NCBI GenBank assembly: GCA_963966775.1 | Contig: CAXAAH010000023.1 | Span: 1-20,649, forward strand | DNA length: 20,649 bases | Origin: UBA685 sp002299005 | Lineage (GTDB): Bacteria; Pseudomonadota; Alphaproteobacteria; Puniceispirillales; Puniceispirillaceae | Direction of reading: 5' to 3' | Shown here: positions 6,924 through 15,011 of the stretch, piece by piece | Numbering within the stretch: the first letter of the stretch is position 1 | How the letters are laid out: each line of letters opens with the position of its first letter | Made by a program: the position numbers and the translations under genes | The notes under the pieces: model-generated | The model's database searches: none | Seen by the model: the letters and a program-made list of their open reading frames with translations, nothing else | Told to the model about the DNA's origin: nothing

Positions 6924-8243
6924 TTATTCCTTGGGCGCTAATAGCCCGTAATTATCGGGAATATAGGGATTATCTGCGAGCGGATCATCTTCTGCTATTT
7001 CAGCGACATCCTCGACCCAAGCTGTTTCAGGGTTCAAGGCAACACCCACAGCTGTACCTGCTTCTGGCACCGCAACAAACGGCCCTTGCGCTTCGTTTGG
7101 CACAGATTCACGCGCCGTCATACGCAATAGGACAAACAGGCCAAAGGCAAAATGTATCAGCGCAATAGTGCCATAATAACCAATATTACCCACAACTTCC
7201 ATTATCAGCGCGACCAAAGGTGAGCCGATAACAGAGCCAGCGCCATTGACCATAATCAATGCCGAAGCCGTGCCGACCATCTGTGCAGGGCTAAGATAAT
7301 CATTGGCGTGGGCGATACACAGCGAATAGAGCGTCAAGGACATGCCGCCAAATAATCCCATGATGAGATATAATAGCCATATATTATCTGCGCCAGCAAA
7401 CACCGCCATGCCTGCAAATATGCCTGATAAGAATGTCACAAACAAAATCACAAGACGTCTATCAATAATGTCTGATAGGCGCCCAACAGGATATTGCACC
7501 ACCACCGAGCCAATGGTGATAGACACCATGAACAGCGCCACCTGACCAGAGCTGAGGCCGATATTGGTGCCATAGACAGAGCCCATACCAAACATCATCG
7601 CCGCGATAATGCCCTGCATCCCCATACCCACAAAGGCGAGGGGCGAGATGCTAAATAGGCGGCGCAAGGAGATGCTCTCATTCAGGGTAAAATCAGGCGC
7701 TTTGCCAACAGATATCAAAATCGGCACAACGGCAATCGATACCGCCACCGAAGCAATCAAGAACAAGGTCGCTGATACGCCATCATCAAGACCGGCAATC
7801 AGCTGGCCAATACCCATCCCGCCCATGGTGATAATCAGGTACATAGAGAGAATCTGGCCACGTGTTTTATTGGTGGCTTGGTCATTCAACCAGCTTTCCA
7901 CAACAATATACATGCCCGCATAGGCAAGGCCTGACAGAATGCGCGTTGTCCCCCAAATAATGGGATCAATCACAATAATATGCATTAAGACGGCCGCAGA
8001 AGCGATGGCGGCAAGCGCCCCAAAAACACGGATGTGACCAACAAGCGCGAGGAACCGCGGCACAAAAAGTGAGCCGAGGAATAGGCCAAGAAAATAGCCA
8101 CCCATCACAAGACCAGATGTTAAATTGGAAAAGCCCGCCTCAGATGAGCGCACACCCAAAAGAACAATTTGAATACCATTGCCTATCATAATCAAGGCAA
8201 GGCCGAAAAATAATGTCCAAGATGACAACATAACAGAGAACAT
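6924..8243 (-). CDS. YcaD-type MFS transporter with acidic C-terminal tail
   Basis: This is a 12-helix inner-membrane major facilitator transporter of the YcaD group, whose substrates are not firmly known. The group signature between helices 4 and 5 is clear: GLAYAGMYIVVESWLND followed by ATNKTRGQILSMYLI. The membrane core ends near residue 373. It is followed by roughly 65 mostly polar and acidic residues (with AEIAEDDPLADNPYIPDNYG), making the protein longer (439 aa) than E. coli YcaD (about 380). The tail should be cytoplasmic and has no recognised domain. The ATG has AAGGA 10 bases upstream. The gene is divergent from the YeeE gene across 220 bases and appears to stand alone. The family call is good; the transport direction and substrate are unknown. 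Confidence 0.85.
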   Translation of the reverse strand: MFSVMLSSWTLFFGLALIMIGNGIQIVLLGVRSSEAGFSNLTSGLVMGGYFLGLFLGSLFVPRFLALVGHIRVFGALAAIASAAVLMHIIVIDPIIWGTTRILSGLAYAGMYIVVESWLNDQATNKTRGQILSMYLIITMGGMGIGQLIAGLDDGVSATLFLIASVAVSIAVVPILISVGKAPDFTLNESISLRRLFSISPLAFVGMGMQGIIAAMMFGMGSVYGTNIGLSSGQVALFMVSITIGSVVVQYPVGRLSDIIDRRLVILFVTFLSGIFAGMAVFAGADNIWLLYLIMGLFGGMSLTLYSLCIAHANDYLSPAQMVGTASALIMVNGAGSVIGSPLVALIMEVVGNIGYYGTIALIHFAFGLFVLLRMTARESVPNEAQGPFVAVPEAGTAVGVALNPETAWVEDVAEIAEDDPLADNPYIPDNYGLLAPKE

Positions 8244-8399
8244 GTGACTGGTTTCCTTCTCACCAAAAATGCCACAAACATAAAAATGGCCACCTAATCA
8301 AAGATAACCATTTACTCCTACTCCCCATATTTTATGCTCTAAGCCATAGGCAGATAATAAAATACCTTGTTGCGTTTTCTATGAGCGCATTTTATCAAG

Positions 8400-8429
8400 C
8401 TGACAACAAAAAAATTGTTTTCAGATAGT
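8400..8429 (+). promoter_or_regulatory. Candidate promoter with embedded inverted repeat upstream of the YeeE/YedE pair
   Basis: CTGACA (8400-8405) and GATAGT (8424-8429) are 18 bases apart. The spacer holds AACAA-AAAAA-TTGTT (8405-8419), a perfect 5-base inverted repeat. A regulator bound there would block RNA polymerase. Genes of this family are often controlled by sulfide- or persulfide-sensing repressors, but none is encoded in this window, so this is inference. Confidence 0.3.
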
Positions 8430-8463
8430 TTTTATTTTTATTGGGGATTTGGAGTAAGGCTTC

Positions 8464-8886
8464 ATGCAAATTGATTGGGCAAATTTAACGATCTTAGAAT
8501 CGACGCTAGGCGGGGCATTGATTGGCCTTGCGGCGGTATTATTAATGGCTTTTAACGGCCGTATTATGGGTATTTCGGGCATTGCCGGCATGGCCCTTCA
8601 TAGCCGTGACGGGCGTGGTTGGCGCATCGCCTTTTTGGTTGGCACAATCGCAGGGCCGTTATTATTCACAGCCCTATTTGGCCGTGTTGAAATGGAGATG
8701 GTTGCCTCATTGCCAATGCTCGCCATCGCTGGTTTAGTGGTCGGTCTTGGCACCGCCTTGGGCTCTGGGTGTACATCAGGTCACGGCATTTGCGGTATCT
8801 CACGCTTTTCAGTGCGCTCTATTGGCGCCACGATTTGTTTTGTTGCAACAGGCATGGTGACAGTGTTCATCATCGGCCTTCTATAG
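8464..8886 (+). CDS. YeeE/YedE family membrane protein, N-terminal half
   Basis: This is a 140-residue, roughly four-helix membrane protein of the YeeE/YedE (sulfur transport, DUF395) family. The family landmarks are NGRIMGISGI near residue 31 and GSGCTSGHGICGISR (about 101-114), with Cys103 and Cys110 in the conserved GCTSGHGxCG motif. Related full-length proteins such as TsuA carry thiosulfate through a line of conserved Cys residues. The half-size form normally comes as an adjacent pair, as here, so this and the next gene probably assemble into one transporter for thiosulfate or another sulfur species. AAGG lies 4 bases and GGAG 9 bases before the ATG. No sulfurtransferase, persulfide dioxygenase or ArsR-type regulator gene accompanies the pair, although such partners are common elsewhere. 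Confidence 0.9.
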   Translation: MQIDWANLTILESTLGGALIGLAAVLLMAFNGRIMGISGIAGMALHSRDGRGWRIAFLVGTIAGPLLFTALFGRVEMEMVASLPMLAIAGLVVGLGTALGSGCTSGHGICGISRFSVRSIGATICFVATGMVTVFIIGLL

Positions 8887-8904
8887 AAATAAGGGAGCCG
8901 TATC

Positions 8905-9318
8905 ATGACGAAAACGTCTCTATCAGCTCTTATCATCGGGCTTCTTTTTGGCTTTGGTCTTGCGCTTGCGGGTATGTTGAACCCTGCGAAGGTGCAAGGC
9001 TTTTTGGATATTACACGCATCTGGGATCCCTCACTTGCCTTTGTGATGGTTGGCGGGATTATTGTTGCCGCTATTGGCTTTCCGCTTGTCACACGTGGCA
9101 AGGCGCCTGTTTTGGGCGGGTCATTTAATTTGCCAGAAATGGTGAAGCTTGACCGTCAATTGCTTATCGGCGCGGCGCTCTTCGGCATTGGCTGGGGGAT
9201 TGGTGGTCTCTGTCCGGGGCCAGCCTTTGCGGTGCTATCACTTGCTTTTTGGCCTGTGATTATTTTTGTGGCTTTCATGGCGCTAGGCCTTGTGATCGGC
9301 AATAAATTAAAGAGCTAA
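8905..9318 (+). CDS. YeeE/YedE family membrane protein, C-terminal half (DUF6691-like)
   Basis: This 137-residue, roughly four-helix membrane protein is the partner of the preceding gene. It shows the conserved GLALAGMLNPAKVQGFLD (about 18-35), WDPSLAFVMVGG, and GWGIGGLCPGPA (about 96-107) with Cys103, the second half of the family's substrate path. It begins 18 bases after the upstream stop with GGGAG 7 bases before the ATG, so the two are co-transcribed. Its last 12 bases overlap, tail to tail, the end of glnE on the other strand, so no dedicated terminator fits between them. The predicted role is uptake or export of a small sulfur compound such as thiosulfate; the actual substrate and direction are inferred. 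Confidence 0.88.
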   Translation: MTKTSLSALIIGLLFGFGLALAGMLNPAKVQGFLDITRIWDPSLAFVMVGGIIVAAIGFPLVTRGKAPVLGGSFNLPEMVKLDRQLLIGAALFGIGWGIGGLCPGPAFAVLSLAFWPVIIFVAFMALGLVIGNKLKS

Positions 9319-12084
9319 AGCCTCATCTAATTGTGCGGCGATAGTGGCAAATTCTGCCTCTAATGCCCCGCATGCTTTCTCAAAAGAGCTTTGTTGCATC
9401 ACGCGGCAAAGCTCTTTTTTAAAGGAGGCAGGTTCTGTGTCTGCCCCTGCTTGGCGCGGCATCATTACCGCGCTCATCAAGGATAGATGGTTGAATAAAG
9501 CGATCGCCTCATCAGGCGACTTCTTGGTCAAATGCGTCAAAAATTCACAATCAAGCAAGCCACCTGCGCGCTTTTTAAAGTCCCATTCTTCATGTTTTTG
9601 CGCGCGCAACTTTTGCCGCAATAGGTTGATGTCCCCGACCAGTGCCCCTCGCTCTATAGGCGCACTAAGCATGGTCGCGATCAAATCGTCAATTTTATGC
9701 GCAAATGCAGGGCTCGTTATAGGTTGCGCTAGCAAGCGGGCCTTATGAAGGGCTAGCCGCTCAAAAGGCCAAGCTTTTTCTGCCAGATACTCTTGCCAGC
9801 CCGGAAAATAGGTCGCAAGCGGACCTGCGTTGCCGTCAGGGCGCAATCTTGCGTCAATCTCATAAAGACTGCCAGAGGCGGTTTGCGCGCTTGTCCAACT
9901 CAACAGCCGTTGGGCTAATCTTGTGTAATAATGCGTTAAGGATAGCTGTTTTGGCCCATCAGACATCACCGCTTTATCACCATCATATAAAAAGATAACG
10001 TCAATATCAGATTGCGGCGTCAGGCGTCTTTGCCCCGCGCGGCCGAGCAACAAGACAGCAAAATCACCGCCCTCTATGGTGCCATGCTGTGCTTCAAATT
10101 CACTGATGGTAATCGCAAAACAGGCAGATAGGCACGCATCACTCAGTGCGCTTAGATATTCGTGCGCCTCTTCGGCGGCGGCGGGATAGGTGATAATATG
10201 CGCTTCGGCACGGAATTTTGCCTCTCTTGCCACAAGGCGAATAGCATCAAGCTGTAATTCAGCCGGCTTGCCTTTCATCTCATTGGCCAGCCATTGGTCG
10301 AAATCACTATGCACAGATAGGGGCGCAAAAAAGCTTTCATCAAGCATTTGCTCAAAAATATGCGGGCTCTTGGTCAAGGTACGCATGAGCGAGGGGGCGC
10401 TCAATGTGAAGTCAGAAATCAGCTCAATAAGCTGTGGGTGCTGGTTGAGGAGCGTGAATACTTGCACCCCTGCTGGCAAGGCTTCGAGGAATTGGGCAAA
10501 GCCCATAAAATGCGCGTCAATATCGCTGCCCTTGGCAAGCTCAGTCAGGACAATCGGCAATAGGCTTTGCAATTCTTGGCGCGCCCGCTCGCTTCTTGTG
10601 GCGGGCAGTCTGCCAGACATCCAGCTCTCGATTGTGCGCAGTATATCATCAGGCCGCTGGAAGCCTTTCTCAGCCAAAAAGACCTGCTGTGCCCCCTCAT
10701 CAGCGGGCCAAGCACCGCGTCGCAAAGCGCCTTCATGGGCGGCTATCATATCACCTATTATCGGATGAGAGGCGGACTCTTTGGTCGCTGATTGGAGGGT
10801 GGTCAGGTGCTGATAAAGGCTGGTCGCATCTTCAAAGCCTGCAAAACGCGCAAATTGTGTGAAATCATCCCTGTTATTGGGCGTTTGATAGATATGCGCA
10901 TCACGGCAATATTGCAGGCGATGCTCAAGCGCGCGCCATTGCCAATAAAGCGCAATCGACTGTGTGGCTTGCGCGCTGGTCAAATGCCCAGCTTGTGCCA
11001 AGGCGGCAAGGGCTTTATCTGTTTGGCAGGAGCGCAATTGCGGGTCACGCCCGCCATGAAGCAATTGTAATAAATGCGTCATCATCTCAATATGGCGAAT
11101 GGCAAAGGCGCCTCTTTTGACATCAAACGCCCATGCTTGCTGGCTCATCGGGTAGTGGGTAACCCATGCGGTGAGGTCTGTGAGGATGGAATAATCAAGC
11201 TGTCTGCGCCAAATAAAGGGCGAAATGGCCTCAAGGAAAGATTTGCCAAGGGCAAGATTGCCTGCGACGGGCCGCGCTCTGATAAAGACGGCACGCTCCC
11301 AACTGCGGGCGATGGATTCATAATAGCTAATCGCCGCATCTGTTGATAGCGCAATCGCTGTTGCCCCCGGGTCAGGGCGCAGACGCAAATCAACACGCCA
11401 ACCAAACCCATCAGCTGTTTGCTTTTGCAGGATTTGTATAAGGGCGCGCGAAATCTTGACGTAATCAGCGCTGCTCGCCCCTTCATAGGACGCATCATAC
11501 AAGATGATGAGGTCAATATCGGAGGAGTAATTAAGCTCATGCGCGCCAAGCTTGCCCATCCCGAGAATGACCATCGCTTGCGGTGATATGCCCGCACGCT
11601 CTGTTAGGTGTAAAAGCGCCTCTTGAAGCGCAAATTCAGCGCATTGTGATAGATGCTTCATCTGCGTCTCAACGCTGATACTGCCTGCTAGTTCGGCAAG
11701 CGCAAGCGCAAGATAGCACCGATAACGATATTGTCGCACGGCTTTCATCACGCTCTCATCATCAGAAGCCTCACGCAGACGCTTTGTTAAATCGCCCTCT
11801 GCCTGTGACACGATAGGGGCGATGTCCCCGGCAAGGGCGTGCTGGCAATCATCTGGATAATGGGCGGCATTGCGCTTGAGGGCATGATGCAAATGCGGGG
11901 CGGCATAGATGATGGCGGCGATTAGATCTGTCTGTGCTGTGTCACTATCTCCTATTTGCCTGTCGCCTTTTTGACAGTCAGCCGCATCTAGGCACCATAA
12001 GTCTCTCAGCCTGTCATCTTGCGGCAGGAGAGGGGGTGCTAGCTTGTCTGCTAGGGGCGGATTATGGGCGCTAGTTTTTGTCAT
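9307..12084 (-). CDS. glnE: Bifunctional glutamine synthetase adenylyltransferase/adenylyl-removing enzyme
   Basis: GlnE adds AMP to, or removes it from, glutamine synthetase in response to PII, controlling ammonia assimilation in the cytoplasm. The 925-residue protein has two nucleotidyltransferase modules. The N-terminal deadenylylating domain has LGMGKLGAHELNYSSDIDL (174-192) and DLRLRPDPG (232-240). The C-terminal adenylylating domain has LGRAGQRRLTPQSDIDV (680-696) and DARLRPDGNAGP (744-755). Between and after them lie helical regulatory regions. The C-terminal module keeps the SDxDx metal-binding pair, but the usual GKLGxxE reads GRAGQRR. The length is close to the usual 940-990. The ATG at 12084 is the only reasonable start, since the next Met (113) lies well inside the protein; GGTGAG directly abuts it and is poorly spaced. 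It lies 53 bases behind the MATE gene and overlaps the YedE gene tail by 12 bases. Confidence 0.94.
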   Translation of the reverse strand: MTKTSAHNPPLADKLAPPLLPQDDRLRDLWCLDAADCQKGDRQIGDSDTAQTDLIAAIIYAAPHLHHALKRNAAHYPDDCQHALAGDIAPIVSQAEGDLTKRLREASDDESVMKAVRQYRYRCYLALALAELAGSISVETQMKHLSQCAEFALQEALLHLTERAGISPQAMVILGMGKLGAHELNYSSDIDLIILYDASYEGASSADYVKISRALIQILQKQTADGFGWRVDLRLRPDPGATAIALSTDAAISYYESIARSWERAVFIRARPVAGNLALGKSFLEAISPFIWRRQLDYSILTDLTAWVTHYPMSQQAWAFDVKRGAFAIRHIEMMTHLLQLLHGGRDPQLRSCQTDKALAALAQAGHLTSAQATQSIALYWQWRALEHRLQYCRDAHIYQTPNNRDDFTQFARFAGFEDATSLYQHLTTLQSATKESASHPIIGDMIAAHEGALRRGAWPADEGAQQVFLAEKGFQRPDDILRTIESWMSGRLPATRSERARQELQSLLPIVLTELAKGSDIDAHFMGFAQFLEALPAGVQVFTLLNQHPQLIELISDFTLSAPSLMRTLTKSPHIFEQMLDESFFAPLSVHSDFDQWLANEMKGKPAELQLDAIRLVAREAKFRAEAHIITYPAAAEEAHEYLSALSDACLSACFAITISEFEAQHGTIEGGDFAVLLLGRAGQRRLTPQSDIDVIFLYDGDKAVMSDGPKQLSLTHYYTRLAQRLLSWTSAQTASGSLYEIDARLRPDGNAGPLATYFPGWQEYLAEKAWPFERLALHKARLLAQPITSPAFAHKIDDLIATMLSAPIERGALVGDINLLRQKLRAQKHEEWDFKKRAGGLLDCEFLTHLTKKSPDEAIALFNHLSLMSAVMMPRQAGADTEPASFKKELCRVMQQSSFEKACGALEAEFATIAAQLDEALAL

Positions 12085-12104
12085 CTCACCATAGTTTATA
12101 GCTA

Positions 12105-12116
12105 AATAAGCTTATT
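12105..12116. repeat. 12-bp AT-rich palindrome upstream of glnE
   Basis: AATAAGCTTATT is a perfect palindrome in the 53-base gap between the MATE stop and the glnE start, 20 bases before the glnE ATG. It could be a small operator or chance. Confidence 0.25.
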
Positions 12117-12137
12117 GATAAAGAGCGATAGCCGTTT

Positions 12138-13532
12138 TTAGCCTACTAAGATAGCGCGCCCTTTGGCAATCAAATCAAGGTGCCGTGACCAGCGATAGGT
12201 CGTCAAAACAGACGCCACCGTCAAGCCAATGCCAAGACCGCCCCACACAGAGGCTGGGCCAAATTCAAACACAAAGGCAAATAGGATAGCACAACCAACG
12301 CCCACCCCCCAATAAGAGGCAACCGCGATAACCGCCGGAATTTTTGTATCATTGATACCGCGCAATTTGGCGCCAGCTATCACTTGCATGCCGTCAACCA
12401 CTTGGAATAGGCCAATATAGAAAAGCATCGCCACAACCACAGGCAGGGTCGCGCTGTAATTAGCATCGCTTTCTTTGATAAAGATATTTGCCAATTCTGT
12501 GGGAAAGATAAGCAATAAGATGGTCATTGGAAGGGCGATAATCAGGCCAAGCATATGCGCCGACCAGCCAGCGGTGCCGACATTATGCGCTTCATTCGCG
12601 CCAGCCGCTCTGCCCACAACAGACGCGGTCGCCTGTGACAGGCCAAGTGGCACCATAAAGGCCATAGCCGCGATTTGATTAGCAATGCCAGCAGAGGCAA
12701 GCGCCGTGGTGCCGAACGTGCCAATCATAAAGCCAGCAATGATAAACATGCTTGTTTCACTCAAGACAATCACCGCATTGGGAATGCCAAGGCGAATAAT
12801 GCGCCGCATCAAGCTGATATCAATGCGCCACAGCCTTTTGAACGGATGCATCGCCGCAAAGGCAGGGTTAAATTGCACATAAAGCGCGAATAAAGCTGTC
12901 ATCGATAGATAGCTGATGAAGGTTGCGATAGCGATCCCCTCTAGCCCCATCGGCGCAATCCCAAAGCCGCCATTTGCCAAGAGGGGGTTTAAGACAAGAT
13001 TTATCGCCAAGCCTATTAGGGTTATGACAAGCTGTGCTTTTGTCTTTTGCGTGCCAATGACAAAGAAACGGAAAATCAGAAATAAGAAAAAGGCAGGTAA
13101 TGTCAGGCCAGACCAGAACAAATAAGGCTTGGCATGCGCGGCCACATCTGCGCCTTGCCCTAATAAGGTCAGGATAGGCGCGCCAAAGATAACAAGCGGC
13201 ATGAAAAGCACGCTCAGAAGCAGGGCAATCACAAGCCCTTGGCGAAAGGTGCGCCGTGCCCCATCATTATCGCCGCTCCCTATTGCTTGCGAGATTAGGG
13301 GCGAGATAACAGCTGTAAGGCCAAGGGTGAAGAAATAAAGCGGCTGGTAATAGCGAATAGCCAAAGACCCTGCGGCAAGGTCAAAGACGCTTAGATGCCC
13401 CATCATAATGATATCAGCCGTCATAATGCCAAAAGAGGTCACTTGCGAGGCCACCAAAGGCAACATGAGCTTTGTTAAACGGCGCATCATATCGCCCGAA
13501 ATAAATTGTGATGGTATATAAAATGGTTTCAC
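12138..13532 (-). CDS. MATE family efflux transporter (NorM-like)
   Basis: This is a cation-coupled multidrug and toxin extrusion protein of the inner membrane. The 464 residues give about 12 helices in two pseudo-symmetric MATE halves. The first half begins LMLPLVASQVTSFGIMTADIIMMG and includes SPLISQAIGSGD near residue 80. The second starts about residue 240 (RLGIPNAVIVLSETSMFI) and includes a matching LSQATASVVGRAAGANE near 295 and QVVDGMQVIAGAKLRGIND near 375, all typical of NorM-like proteins. A GTG at 13532 is taken as the start because AAGG lies 8 bases upstream; ATGs at 13490 and 13487 have weaker sites but would keep the whole membrane core. The gene is upstream of glnE on the same strand, with no functional link evident. 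Drug and sodium/proton specificity cannot be read from sequence. Confidence 0.9.
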   Translation of the reverse strand: MKPFYIPSQFISGDMMRRLTKLMLPLVASQVTSFGIMTADIIMMGHLSVFDLAAGSLAIRYYQPLYFFTLGLTAVISPLISQAIGSGDNDGARRTFRQGLVIALLLSVLFMPLVIFGAPILTLLGQGADVAAHAKPYLFWSGLTLPAFFLFLIFRFFVIGTQKTKAQLVITLIGLAINLVLNPLLANGGFGIAPMGLEGIAIATFISYLSMTALFALYVQFNPAFAAMHPFKRLWRIDISLMRRIIRLGIPNAVIVLSETSMFIIAGFMIGTFGTTALASAGIANQIAAMAFMVPLGLSQATASVVGRAAGANEAHNVGTAGWSAHMLGLIIALPMTILLLIFPTELANIFIKESDANYSATLPVVVAMLFYIGLFQVVDGMQVIAGAKLRGINDTKIPAVIAVASYWGVGVGCAILFAFVFEFGPASVWGGLGIGLTVASVLTTYRWSRHLDLIAKGRAILVG

Positions 13533-13584
13533 AAAAGCGGCCTTAGCGTCAGAATATGGTCAGATGAAAAATAAGTATCATGGA

Positions 13585-13651
13585 TGTTGGACAATAACGT
13601 ATTGGGCGCTTATAAGATAGCGCAAATGAAAGACTGGCTATTCATCCAACA
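13585..13651. repeat. Nested inverted repeats upstream of the MATE gene
   Basis: TGTTGGA (13585-13591) and TCCAACA (13645-13651) flank a smaller stem GCGCT (13606-13610)/AGCGC (13619-13623). They lie in the 279-base divergent region (13533-13811) between the MATE and RND-adaptor genes, which otherwise shows only AT-rich promoter-like sequence and no gene. It may be regulatory or chance. Confidence 0.2.
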
Positions 13652-13811
13652 ACCTGTGTCTATCGTAATGATAAACAAGAAAGAATAGGCGCCCTCATAG
13701 GGGGGCGGCTTAGTGATGTTGTCGCATTTTTCCATTCGTTATTTACATTATTTGCTTAGATAGTTTTTCCCCAATCATGACTCTTTTTTGAAGAGCAGAG
13801 CAGAGGCCCTT

Positions 13812-14984
13812 ATGTTCAAGAAAATCATCCTGACATTTTTAGTGCGTGGTGTGCCAGCCATTATTGTTTTTGCCGGTTTTATTGCCCTTTATAATTATTT
13901 GGTGGCAACAAAGCCGCAGGTTGAATCAGAACCTGCCGCGCCGCAAATTTGGACAGTGAAACAGGTAGAAGTTGAAAATAGGCAAGCCCAGCCTGTTGAA
14001 ATTGCCTATGGGACGGTCGAAGCCTCGCGCACCGCAGATGTGCGGTTCTCGGTCCAAGGTGAGGTCGCATGGATTTCACCAAAGATGCGCAATGGTGCCA
14101 AAATAGTTAAGGGTGATGAGCTTGCCCGCCTTGATATGACGCGCTATCAGCTGGCTCTTGATGAATTGCTTGCCCAAATCGCTGGTGAAGAGGCGCAAAC
14201 AGCCTCTCTTGAAACACAGCTTGCGTTGCGTGAAAAGACACTTGCCCGTACAAAAGGCATGGCCCAGCAGAATGTTGTCTCAGATGCGGTTCTTGATGAT
14301 GCGGAATTGGCAGTTGCTGTCACAAAAGGACAGCTGATTGCCTCGCAATCACGCACCGCCCAATTGCGCGTGGCTGAACGTGCGCGCCGCAAAGATATTG
14401 AAGATTCAAGCCTGAAAGCGCCTTTCACTGGCACGCTTTCAAATGTGAATGTCGGCCTTGGTCAAATCGCCTCATCAGCGGTGGCGATTGCGCGTATCAC
14501 CGACCAAAGCTCGCTTGAAGTGCCGTTTGTGGTAAAGGCAGAAATCTATGCCAATGCGCTGGAATTGCTTGGCCAGACCGTGTCGGTTACATGGCAGTCA
14601 GGCGACCGCGAGGTTGCGCGCGCAAAGGCCTTTATCGCCAGAACAAATGCTGAGCTTGATAAAATTGATGGGGGCGGGCGCTTTTATGCTGAGCTGATTG
14701 ACGCAGAAAAATCAGCCATTCGCCCGGGCGCCTTTGTGAAAATCGAATTTATTGGCCGCTCGTTCAAGAGCGTTGCGGCATTGCCTGAAGAGGCGCTATT
14801 TGGCGATGATTTGGTCTATATCAATGAGGGGGGCACTGTGCGTTCTCAAAAGGTAGAGCTTGTGTGGCGTGAGCCGGGGACGGTCTATCTGAAAGGCCTT
14901 GAAGATGGCACCCAGCTGGTGGCAACGCGCCTGCCGGGTATCGGTGATGGTATCAAAGTGCGCACTGTCTCAGCTGGTCAATAA
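13812..14984 (+). CDS. RND efflux periplasmic adaptor (membrane fusion protein, HlyD/AcrA-like)
   Basis: This is the periplasmic adaptor that links an RND pump to an outer-membrane channel. The 390-residue protein has one N-terminal membrane anchor (about 10-30), no lipobox, a lipoyl half-motif (about 78-110, VRFSVQGEVAWISP then NGAKIVKGDELARLD), an alpha-helical coiled-coil hairpin (about 111-193, rich in A/E/Q/L), the second lipoyl half (about 200-232, LKAPFTGTLSNVNVGLGQ) and C-terminal beta-barrel and membrane-proximal domains with RPGAFVKIEF near 308-317. The ATG at 13812 with AGAGG 5 bases upstream is chosen over an in-frame TTG at 13788 with no good site. The RND permease gene follows 27 bases later, so the two form one operon. 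Confidence 0.92.
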   Translation: MFKKIILTFLVRGVPAIIVFAGFIALYNYLVATKPQVESEPAAPQIWTVKQVEVENRQAQPVEIAYGTVEASRTADVRFSVQGEVAWISPKMRNGAKIVKGDELARLDMTRYQLALDELLAQIAGEEAQTASLETQLALREKTLARTKGMAQQNVVSDAVLDDAELAVAVTKGQLIASQSRTAQLRVAERARRKDIEDSSLKAPFTGTLSNVNVGLGQIASSAVAIARITDQSSLEVPFVVKAEIYANALELLGQTVSVTWQSGDREVARAKAFIARTNAELDKIDGGGRFYAELIDAEKSAIRPGAFVKIEFIGRSFKSVAALPEEALFGDDLVYINEGGTVRSQKVELVWREPGTVYLKGLEDGTQLVATRLPGIGDGIKVRTVSAGQ

Positions 14985-15011
14985 GCGGAATACGAAAAGG
15001 AGCAAAATAAT

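Noticed and set aside
8769..9128. 119-codon plus-strand open frame spanning the YeeE/YedE gene junction
   Set aside because: It is rich in Cys, Tyr and His and lies out of frame over both conserved signatures, so it is a shadow.
10190..10768. 192-codon plus-strand open frame inside glnE
   Set aside because: It is antisense to well-conserved GlnE coding sequence; its Ser/Cys/Arg-rich translation is what the reverse of this gene's codon use produces.
11145..11597. 150-codon minus-strand open frame inside glnE
   Set aside because: It is in another frame of the same strand as GlnE, across its N-terminal nucleotidyltransferase motif. The GlnE frame is clearly the coding one.
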